From positions 372,001 through 436,000 of the forward strand of contig JAEBUN010000024.1 of assembly GCA_023014365.1 (NCBI GenBank): a stretch of DNA of 64,000 bases. The letters run 5' to 3'. This DNA comes from Lepiota brunneoincarnata. Taxonomy: Eukaryota > Basidiomycota > Agaricomycetes > Agaricales > Agaricaceae. The position numbers and the translations under genes were made by a program. The notes beneath the pieces were generated by a model. The model saw nothing but the letters and a program-made list of their open reading frames with translations. It was not told the DNA's origin and did no database searches. Shown here one piece after another: positions 56,420 through 64,000 of this stretch (its first letter is position 1; the number at the start of each line of letters is the position of its first letter).

Positions 56420-59400
56420 TCAGGCAAGAGGTTTTGTAAGCAGATCAGCTGGCATGTCATCAGTAGACAGGTGCTCAAGCTGTAGCTTTTTCATTGCCAC
56501 CTTCTCCCTCAACCAATAATAACCCATGTCCAAGTGTTTCATCCTCCCATGGTGATCAGGGTTTTTGGCAACAGACATTGCAGACTGGCTATCAGTGTAT
56601 AGTACCGATGGGGCACATGGAGTATATCCAAGCTCTCCTAGCAATTTTTGCATCCACAGGATTTCTTTTCCAGCTTCATTTCTAGCCACATACTCTGCTT
56701 CAGTAGTTGACTTGGTGACTACAGGTTGAAGCTTGCTTCTCCAACACACAACCCCCTGACCCAGCTTCACCAAATATCCTGTTGTGGATTTGCGAGAGTC
56801 CTTGTCTCCTCCATGATCAGCATCACAATATGTCACAAACATCCTATCACCAATACTGGAGTCAGATCCATATGTGAGCTTATAGTCCAATGTACCCCTT
56901 AAGTATCGGAACAAGTGTTTAACAGCTGACCAATGAGCCATTCCAGGGTTAGCATTGAAGTGTGCTAGTACCCCTATAGCATAAGCAATGTCCAGACGTG
57001 TTGTAGTGGCCAAATACATGAGAGAGCCAACAGCATTCATGTAAGGGATATTAACCATCTTTTGCTTTTCCTCTGGAGTTTTTGGACAGTCATCTAGTGT
57101 AAGGACCTTATTAGGTATCATAGGGTGTTGTTTGTGGTTTGCACTCTGTCATTCCAAACTCTTCCAACTTCTTTAGAATATATTGACATTGGGACAGTGT
57201 CAATATGTGCTGTTGCCTATCTCATTTGATTTCAACACCCAATAAGAATGATGTTTCACCTAGGTCCCTCAATTTGAAATGTGAAGATAATTCCTCCACA
57301 AACTGGTCCATTTTCTCAACAGATTTTGATGCAATTGTGATATCATCCACAAACACGGGGACTGATTACCTGTACATTATCCCGGGCATAGAGGTAAACT
57401 GATGGATCACTGTGCAACCTATGGAAATTCATCCCTTCCATTACAGTTGCAAGTTTTTCACTCCACAGACAAGGTGACTGCTTTAACCCATATAGGGACT
57501 TGTTCAGTTTATAAACATACTCTGAACCCCCTTGCTCAAACCCTTCTGGCTGCTTCATATATACTTCAGCATCAATATCACTATTGATAAAAGCATGAGA
57601 TATGTCCACAGTACACAGATTTAGGTCTTCAATAGCAGCCAGAGCAAGTATAGTTCAGATGGTACTCTGATGCATAGTTGATGCAAAGGTTTCAAAATAA
57701 GCTTGTCCTGGTCGCTGACTAAATCCCTTTGCTACAATATGGGCTTTGTAACTGCTCTATAGAGCCATCTGCATTGTGTTTAACCTTGAACACCCATTTA
57801 GACCCAATTGCTTTCTCCCCTGGAGGCAGTGGTACAAGTGACCAAGTTCCATTTGTGAGGTGGGCATTAATCTCCTCTAGTGCTGCCTCATGCCATTTAT
57901 CACCCTCACCATTTGGTTGCTCTAATGCCTCAGAGTATGACTGTGGTTCCATCTCTTGGCTAAACAGAGCATTCTGTTGCTCATCCTCTGATTCTGAGTC
58001 AGTGACCAGTGGTTTAGGCTCTCTATGCTTCCAATATCCTAATGGGCGTGCCACATTCTGTTTGGGCTTTCGAATAGCAATTGGTCTAGAGTCAATTTCA
58101 GGTTCACTTGGTAGGCCCTCTCTGATATCATCATCCAGTTCATCATTTGCTTCAACTTGTCCAGTTGGTGGTATTTGTACACATGGAGTCAATGGGTCAG
58201 TGAGTGGTACCAGGATTGGTTCAGGGGCTGGTAGAACAAGTTCTTTATCATTTATATCATTAGGTTGCAATTGGTGATGGAGAGGACCATTTAAACCAAC
58301 ATGCTCATCAAACTCTGCACATTCACTGATAACTATTTTCTTTGTAACAGGATTGTAAAATTTCCACCCCTTATATCCTTCAGAATACCCAATGAATACA
58401 CACTTTTCCATATGACTTCCAAGTGGTAACCTTTTATCCTTTTGGATATGGACATATGCGATACACCCCCAAACTCTAAGATGACTAACATCAGGTTTCT
58501 TGCCATACCATGCCTCATATGGTGTCATACTTGGCAGTACAGATGTGGGACAGCAATTCCAAACATGAACAAGTGCAGCAAGACATTCACCCCAGTACCC
58601 CTTTGACAGATTAGCTTCTGAGATCATAGCTGTGATCCTTTCATTAAGTGTTCTGTTTGCTCGTTCAGCAACACTATTTTGTTGTGGCCTATTTTGCACA
58701 GTATATTGTCTAGCAATGCCACAATCATCAAGGAACTTGATAAAGTTTGATCCCATATATTCACCCCCTTTGTCACATCAGAAGGTTTTCAGAGTGTGTC
58801 CAGTTTGATTTTCTGCAAACACCTTAAACTGCTTGAATGCATCAAATACATCACTCTTTCTCTTTAAGGGTATGACAACCCAAAATCGAGAGAAGTCATC
58901 AATAAATATAACCCAATAATTGAAACCACCCAATGATGTTACTGATACTTGGTGAAGATCAGAGTAAACAAGTTCCAATGACTGTGATGCTCTATGTTCT
59001 GAAGGGGGGAATGGGTTTGCATGCATTTTTCCTGCTAGACATGGCTCACAGATTGGATCAGGCTTCTCAGATGAGCTTACTGTCATTCCACTAACTATGT
59101 CACTTTTGATCATCTGTTTGATGTCCTCATAGTTGTGATGCCCAAGCCGTTTATGCCACAGAGATAGATTCAGAGGGAGAGTTGATGCAATATGAACATT
59201 TTCTATATTTTCTACAGTAGAACCATCAAGATAACCAGTAGTACCTTTAACTGAACCAGTAAATAGTAATTGGTCTTTTTGGAAGAACTGTAGTTTATCA
59301 AGAGAAATGTGAACATCAATCCCTTTATGAAGAGTTAGGTATAGAACAGCAAGAAGATTACTCCGTAATGCCGGAACATGTAGTACTCTGGTAAATTCAA

Positions 59401-59880
59401 CATCTCTTTCTAATTGTCCATTAATAACTGGTCTGAAGATAACATGTCCAATACCCTCTGAATATACAATACTGTTGTCCGCAAGTCAAACAGGAACTCT
59501 AAATGGAGTATAATCTTGTAACCAGCTTTTATGAGGGGTTATATGAGAAGAGGCCCCTGTGTCTATAATCCAATGGAAACTATTAGATGATGTAAAGCAT
59601 GCCTCAAAACCAGAAAGAGTACTTGCCACATGAGCCGACTCTGGCATCTTCTCCCCACTTTCCTCAACTCTGTGTGCCTCTGCTGTATTTGTCCCAACTT
59701 TGTCTTTGCGATCATGACACACTCTTGCAATATGCCCCACTTTGCCACAGACATAGCAAGTGACTACAACCCCTGGTGTCTTTGGTTTCCACTTTTTCTT
59801 TCCTTTAAAGCCTCCCACCATTGCCCGATTGGCTATCTCTGTTCGCTTTTGACGATTGAGGTCCTCATTTCAGAAGGCAG
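56420..59880 (-). pseudogene. Copia-2 gag-pol
   Basis: Gag end RQKRTEIANRAMVGGFKGKK with zinc knuckle CYVCGKVGHIARVC (59760). Protease WIIDTGASSHITPHKSW is intact. Integrase: LSLWHKRLGHHNYEDIKQMI, CEPCLAGKMHANPFPP, VYSDLHQVSV, YWVIFIDDFSRFWVV, QNRPQQNSVAERANRTLNER, MEKCVFIGYSEGYKGWKFY. RT: GSKWVFKVKHNADGSIE, VDISHAFINSDIDAEVYMKQ, KLNKSLYGLKQSPCLWSEKL. RNase H (57121-56420): YMNAVGSLMYLATTTRLDIA, SRKSTTGYLVKLGQGVVCW, TKSTTEAEYVA. Stops at ~59488, ~58777 and ~57220 are TGA where Arg is expected. A frameshift lies near 57345. Apart from these it is well preserved, so it is younger than Copia-1. Confidence 0.9.
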
Positions 59881-59886
59881 CATGTT

Positions 59887-60255
59887 ATGAACAGTCCAGA
59901 CCGGGAGGAACAAGAATTACTGTTCGACTTTACAAGATGGGTACAGGAGACTACAGACCAACTACGGGCACAAGAATACGAAGACGAGGAAGGGGAATAC
60001 TACACCGCCATGCAGGACCTGGCGAGAGAAGCAGGAATGGAGATAACCTTGGAGGATATATTGGAATACCCCGAGGACGAGGAAGATAACCATGGATCAA
60101 CCGATCCAACCTCCGATACGGATGGAAGCACCGAGAGAATGGAGAGCGAGAATGGAGAAGACTCCATGGAGATACAATCGGGAGAAGGAGATTATGAGTC
60201 AGAGGAAAGCGATGGAACATCGCACAGCAGTAGCGAGAGTACTGACTCATTGTAA
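59887..60255 (+). CDS. 122-residue acidic ORF inside the Gypsy-2 LTR
   Basis: The ATG is at LTR position 5 and the frame is open to TAA at 60253-60255. The product is very acidic (Glu/Asp/Ser-rich): MNSPDREEQELLFDFTRWVQ near the start and EDILEYPEDEEDNHGSTD later, ending in a Ser-rich tail. No family is recognised. In the 3' LTR the same ORF would lie just downstream of pol, where it could be a separate 3' gene or the end of a longer one. In the 5' LTR it lies upstream of the predicted transcript start, so it may be a passive copy. Its length and bias are unusual for U3 sequence, but translation is unproven. Confidence 0.45.
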   Translation: MNSPDREEQELLFDFTRWVQETTDQLRAQEYEDEEGEYYTAMQDLAREAGMEITLEDILEYPEDEEDNHGSTDPTSDTDGSTERMESENGEDSMEIQSGEGDYESEESDGTSHSSSESTDSL

Positions 60256-60364
60256 TATAAATAACGCTAGGATGCCATCACCCAGGATGTGCATCATGGT
60301 CAGGACTGCGCACGACCAGTAGAACAGCCAAGTAACCTATAACGAGTATATAGCATCTCATAGG

Positions 60365-60373
60365 TATATAAGG
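60365..60373 (+). promoter_or_regulatory. Gypsy-2 TATA box
   Basis: TATATAAGG lies 35 nt upstream of the predicted transcript start at ~60400. Confidence 0.7.
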
Positions 60374-60399
60374 CCTGTACAAGTAGAGATTAAAGCCTC

Positions 60400-60411
60400 A
60401 AGCTTTAATCT
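60400..60411 (+). promoter_or_regulatory. Predicted Gypsy-2 transcript 5' end / self-primer
   Basis: AAGCTTTAATCT starts 35 nt after the TATA box and is the exact reverse complement of AGATTAAAGCTT just downstream of the LTR. Ten of its bases also form the right arm of a hairpin with 60387-60396. Confidence 0.65.
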
Positions 60412-60582
60412 TGTTAACAGCGGTCGTTTACCTCTCTGCCTTAACTTGGCGTCTTCCCTCGTTATCTCATTGAGCGCGATCCACTAAGCTCTATAAGGCC
60501 AACCGTCTCGGACACCTTGTAGAGTGATTGAAGGCCGTCTCCAGTTATCCTCGGATACAGAAGGAGCACGGATCATAACATT

Positions 60583-60594
60583 AGATTAAAGCTT
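60583..60594 (+). promoter_or_regulatory. Gypsy-2 primer-binding site (self-priming type)
   Basis: AGATTAAAGCTT begins 3 nt past the LTR end. It does not look like a tRNA 3'-end complement (no TGG start) but pairs over 12 nt with the predicted mRNA 5' end, as in Tf1-type self-priming. Confidence 0.65.
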
Positions 60595-60624
60595 CCTTTG
60601 GACAACCTCCATCGTACACCCCGT

Positions 60625-60910
60625 GGTATCAGTACGCCTTGTCGCTACCCTTCCACACCAGCAGACGATACGCTTTATCGCTATCCGAGTGCCAACCGTA
60701 TCTGACGACACGCCTTGTCGCTGTCCGGTGATACACCCCCGTAGAGCAGGCCACCATACCCTCTGCACCCTTGGTCAGACGCACCGAAAGCGTTGATAGG
60801 TCATCCACACCTTTAAGTGTTGATTGGGATAACGCACCCATAAGCGTTGTATACAGGTCATCCGCACCTTCAAGCGTCGATTGGGATAACGCACCCGCAA
60901 GCGTTGTTTA
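60625..60910 (+). repeat. Leader repeats of Gypsy-2
   Basis: Three spaced copies of an ACGCCTTGTCGCTACCC-like word lie at ~60633-60728. They are followed by two ~60 bp tandem units (AGGTCATCC...GATTGGGATAACGCACCC, ~60797-60905). The units are in frame and encode SVDWDNAPxSVVY twice. Confidence 0.7.
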
Positions 60911-62632
60911 TTCACCCTCACCTTCACCTTCGACTTCTTCCCTCTTCACCCTGTCTACAAACCGAAACGACCCCCTTGCCACCGACTACGAAGAATCCAA
61001 CAGTTCTGACTGGTCGACAACCGACTCCGAACCCGACTTCACACCCCCTCCACCACGGACCCTAAAAAGAAAACAAAACCTATACCCCTCACTCGTTCAC
61101 CCTCTGGTTCCGCACCGTACCCTACACAACCTACCGAGAGAGTTCAACGTCGAACAGAAGACCCAGGATACCCAGCACCCCCAGCATCAGTTCTTCAATC
61201 CCTACCTAAACAACCACCACCTGAAAGAACTGCCACCTCTACCCGCTCAAAGCTCGGGGAGCCGATTCATAGAACATCTACCCCATCCTCCGGTCCTCAA
61301 CCCTCAACAAGTACAAGAACTAGCGACAACACTTCGCAACAGAAACCCCCAAGAACATTCTCACCCCTCGCATCACCACTTGGATCACCGGTACACTCAC
61401 CGCCTCGATCCAGTTCCCCTGTACAATCCGAACCATCCGAAGTTAGCCCCACTACCGGGTCTATTCACACTTCCGACGAGGAATCCACAACCTCTGACAT
61501 TAACAATATGGCCTCCTCCGCAAAAATTAACACACCCCCAACCTTTAATGGAGAGACCGACTACTTCCGCCTCTGGAAAGACGCAGTACAACTATACATC
61601 GATGCAAAGCCAGGAGCCTTTTCCGATGACAAGACCAAGATACAATTCGCCCTTTCATACATATCCACCGGCCCCGCCGCAACATGGAGAGGAGCATTCT
61701 TGGAATCAAACAAGGAACTTGATGGAAGCCAGACCCTTCCAACATGGAAGAAATTTCTCGAAGGACTCGATACATCCTTCGCCCCAAACAATGTCCCCGC
61801 CGACGCAATGGACAGAATCCGCCACCTCAAACAGAATGGACGATATATCGATGATTACATATCCCAGTTCCAAATACTTGCCTATCAGGCCGACCTTGGA
61901 GATGGAGTGGCGGCGGTCAACTATTTCAAGAACGGGCTGGATCGCCCCGTCGCAATCAAGACAATTAGCCTCAATCCAGGAAACAAACTCAGCGACTGGT
62001 TCAAGCAAGCTCGAACAGCATATCAAATACTACAAACTCAACGCGACTATATGCAAACTCGAGGAACTCCCTCGTTTCCAACGACTTCGCGCACTCGCCC
62101 ATTTAAAGGGAAAAGAAATGCTTTTACGCGCCGTGTCCCACTGCCCTATCAAGCAACAGACCCTAACGCAATGGATATTGACCAACTTGCCGAAGCAGTC
62201 TACAACCTCGACTTTGAGGACGAGCCAGATCTACTCGCCGAGGAAGCTGATGAAGACGAGGAGACCGAAGAAGACAGACTCCACCAGTTGGTACAAGAAC
62301 GCACCCGCGAAGCCCTCAATGCAATCCTCACGGACGCCCAAAGAAAGGATCTCAAAGAAAAGAGATGCTTCAACTGCCGCAAGACTGGACACTTCGCCCG
62401 CGAATGCCCCACCAAGAAGACAATATATCGCCGATCCGAATTACCCCGCAATTTGGATGCCAGAAACCGGTCAAATGCGATATCCAGAAGAAGACAAGCA
62501 AGCTACAGGAAAAAGAACTCGCTATACAACATACTAGAAGATGCAACCGACGAAGAAGTCGAGGACATCTACGAACATTTTGCAAATGAATCCAACCACC
62601 CAGACGCCCCTCTGGTTAAGGATTTTGCCTAA
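60771..62632 (+). CDS. Gypsy-2 gag with N-terminal extension and probable frame switch
   Basis: The core Gag is open from the Met at 61508 (MASSAKINTPPTFNGETDYF) to TAA at 62632, 374 codons. It has AATWRGAFLESN, DAMDRIRHLKQNGRYIDDYI, LSDWFKQARTAYQ, an acidic segment and the zinc knuckle CFNCRKTGHFAREC (62368-62409). The same frame is open upstream to ~61045 with a Pro/Ser-rich stretch (QKPPRTFSPLASPLGSPVHS). Before that, plausible coding (SVDWDNAPISVVY; SDWSTTDSEPDFTPPPP) is in another frame starting at 60771. A single indel in a C-rich tract near 61045-61060, or an intron, would join them. The part of the 60771 frame overlapping the core Gag is treated as a shadow. Gag packages element RNA. 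The intact core suggests recent activity. Confidence 0.8.
62617..62632 (+). other. Gag-pol -1 overlap in Gypsy-2
   Basis: The pol frame (-1 relative to gag) opens after TAA at 62617-62619, and gag stops at 62630-62632, leaving a 13 nt overlap GGATTTTGCCTAA. No canonical slippery heptamer is present, so pol could be made by -1 frameshifting at a non-standard site or by another route. Confidence 0.6.
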
Positions 62633-64000
62633 GGAGACTAGCCACCACGTCTAGCCCTCCACAAAGACCTCCTTCCCTTTCCTATTCACAAAATGATATT
62701 AATGTCGTAAAGTTACAGGAATCGTCAGCACGCGTAATACATCTACCCTGTCGAATCCGAAAACACAAGTTCACTAAGGAAGGACCCGAAAGCGTGGAAC
62801 TACTCGCCCTACTCGACTCAGGAGCAGCAGGAAACTTCATTGACCCCGGAATGGTCAAACAACATTCATTCAAAACAACACCCCTCAATCGACCCATCGA
62901 AGTACGAAATGCCGATGGATCTGTTAACGAAAATGGAACAGCCACCCACTACACGACCCTCAACCTAACGGTTAACGGAAAGAACATGGAGATCAAACCA
63001 AAAGTAGTCTCCCTCGGAAGCCCAAGACTCATCCTTGGATTCCCTTGGCTTGCAGAACACAACCCAGACATCGACTGGGATGCCAAACAATTACGCTGGA
63101 GAAACGAACGTTGGGACAACACTATATTCCGAGAACTCATCCAATCCATGGAACCCGATTGGATCTACAACGACCAACTCAACCACATCTCCACACTAGA
63201 GCCCACAAGCTTCGAAGAAATCAACTTCAAAGCCTCCGCATCACAATTCCTCGCCGTACAACACGGAGAAAAGAAAAACGACGACCCAAGAAAAGTCGTA
63301 CCCACGGAATTCCACGAATACCTCCCAGTATTTAGCAAGAAACAAGCCGAACGATTCCCCCCACAACGACCATGGGATCACAAAATTGAACTCAAGGAAT
63401 CATTCAAACCAATTGCCATGAAGTCCTACCGACTCTCCCTCAATGAAGAAAAGGAACTCGACACGTTCCTAGAAGAAAACCTTCAAAAGGGATACATTCG
63501 ACCATCCGAATCGCCAATGGCATCACCCTTCTTCTTCGTAGGAAAGAAAGACGGAAAACTACGCCCCTGTCAAGACTACAGGTACCTCAACGAGCATACC
63601 GTCAAAAATGCGTACAACCTCCCCCTCATCTCTCATATTCTCGACAAACTCCGAGGATCAAAGTACTTTACCAAACTCGACGTACGAGCAGGATACAACA
63701 ACATCCGCATACGCAAAGGAGATGAATGGAAAGGAGCCTTCAGGACACCCCGAGGATTATTCGAACCCACGGTTATGTTCTTTGGAATGTGTAACTCCCC
63801 AGCAACATTCCAAACCATGATGGACTCATTATTCCGAAAACTCATCGACAATAGAGGAGTAATCGTTTACATGGACGACATCCTCATTCACGCAAAAACA
63901 AAACAGGAACTTCGACGCCTCACAAGAGAAGTACTCAAGATACTCAAGGACAACGATCTATACCTCAAAACCGAAAAATGCGAATTTGAACGACAACGAC
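62620..64000 (+). CDS. Gypsy-2 pol: aspartic protease and reverse transcriptase (partial at window edge)
   Basis: The frame is open without a stop to base 64000 (460 codons). Protease: VELLALLDSGAAGNFIDPGM (~62800-62860), then LILGFPWLAEHNPDIDWD. A linker precedes RT, which starts around FHEYLPVFSKKQAERFPPQR (63310). RT boxes: SPMASPFFFVGKKDGKLRPC, DYRYLNEHTVKN, YFTKLDVRAGYNNIRI, FGMCNSPATFQTMMDSL and VIVYMDDILIHAKTKQEL, with both catalytic Asp intact. RNase H, integrase and any chromodomain lie outside the window. Its codon choice (many third-position C and A, abundant CpG) contrasts with the CpG-poor dead elements nearby. This is the only apparently functional polymerase in the window. Confidence 0.92.

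Larger units (their letters stand above)
55884..59880 (-). mobile_element. Copia-2: Ty1/copia element with 3' LTR, 5' part lost to Gypsy-2 insertion
   Basis: The minus-strand order is gag end, protease, integrase, RT, RNase H, polypurine tract, 3' LTR. It is cut in gag at 59882 by the Gypsy-2 LTR; the rest should lie beyond the right window edge. Confidence 0.88.
59883..60580 (+). repeat. Gypsy-2 5' LTR (698 bp)
   Basis: It begins TGTTATGA and ends TCATAACA. It has a TATA box at 60365-60373, a perfect 10 bp hairpin (60387-60396 with 60402-60411) and a 122-codon open frame in U3. Confidence 0.88.
59883..64000 (+). mobile_element. Gypsy-2: apparently intact Ty3/gypsy element, runs off the window
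   Basis: The 5' LTR 59883-60580 is followed by a leader, gag and an unbroken pol to the window end. The left flank CAGCA (59878-59882) is the predicted target duplication, inside Copia-2 gag. The LTR ends are 8 bp inverted repeats TGTTATGA/TCATAACA. The sequence is CpG-rich compared with neighbours, and pol has no stop over 1.38 kb. Confidence 0.92.

Noticed and set aside
60771..62537. A 588-codon open frame overlapping Gypsy-2 gag
   Set aside because: From ~61508 on, the other frame encodes a convincing Gag core with a CCHC knuckle; the long frame there is a shadow. Only its first ~90 codons look coding.
62620..62632. Canonical -1 slippery heptamer between gag and pol of Gypsy-2
   Set aside because: The overlap GGATTTTGCCTAA has no X-XXY-YYZ match in the gag frame.

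Overview
The window looks like a transposon-dense stretch of an Agaricomycete-type basidiomycete genome. The evidence is one multi-exon WD40 gene with 49-54 nt GT-AG introns, a tnp2-type (CMC/Plavaka-like) transposase, and several families of RNase H-bearing non-LTR elements of the kind known from fungal Tad-like LINEs. There are also Ty1/copia and Ty3/gypsy chromovirus-type elements. The species cannot be named from sequence alone. Only the left 8.6 kb holds gene-like sequence outside retrotransposons; the remaining 55 kb is almost entirely nested retroelements.

Layout: 1-1381 has no recognisable gene apart from an ~85 bp tandem repeat. 1382-3225 (-) is a WD40 protein gene with a C-terminal membrane segment. 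~3440-6330 (+) is a degraded or multi-exon hypothetical gene. 7136-8575 (+) is the 5' half of a tnp2 transposase, cut by LINE-A copy 1 (8570-14140, -). 14141-17452 is a pile-up of LINE-B ends, a LINE-A fragment, a SINE fragment and LINE-A copy 2. 17453-32265 (+) is a LINE-B copy split by a complete SINE (19656-20737), a solo LTR (21922-22572) and a complete chromovirus, Gypsy-1 (24280-32117, -). 32266-35214 (+) is a degraded copia. 35215-44590 holds several LINE-B pieces and a 1.87 kb unclassified insertion. 45657-55883 (+) is a LINE-B 5' part split by a full-length LINE-B on the other strand (46569-54604, -), which itself carries two solo LTRs and a 354 bp insert. 55884-59880 (-) is a second copia with its 3' LTR, invaded by Gypsy-2 (59883 to the window end, +), the only coding-intact element.

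Target-site duplications (TSDs) support much of the nesting: AGTGT for Gypsy-1, CATAT, CCACC and TCATG for the solo LTRs, 15 bp for the SINE and the full-length LINE-B, and 10-11 bp for LINE-A copy 2. LINE-A, LINE-B and the SINE share a small 3' hairpin just before poly(A), so the SINE is probably a LINE-A parasite.

Most copies are dead. CpG-to-TpG/CpA transitions have repeatedly changed catalytic Asp codons to Asn in RT, endonuclease and RNase H, consistent with methylation-linked or RIP-like decay. Gypsy-2 shows no such damage in pol and carries a Tf1-like self-priming signature: its predicted mRNA 5' end is complementary to the site just after the LTR.

The most unusual item is in Gypsy-1. 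Between its chromodomain and 3' LTR lies an oppositely oriented gene with its own TATA box, a Glu-rich coiled region and two C-x2-C-x6-C motifs resembling a fungal Zn(II)2Cys6 cluster. It converges on pol with 12 bp between the stop codons. The cognate LTR carries three everted CCG-N3-CGG sites, the type of sequence that zinc-cluster proteins bind.
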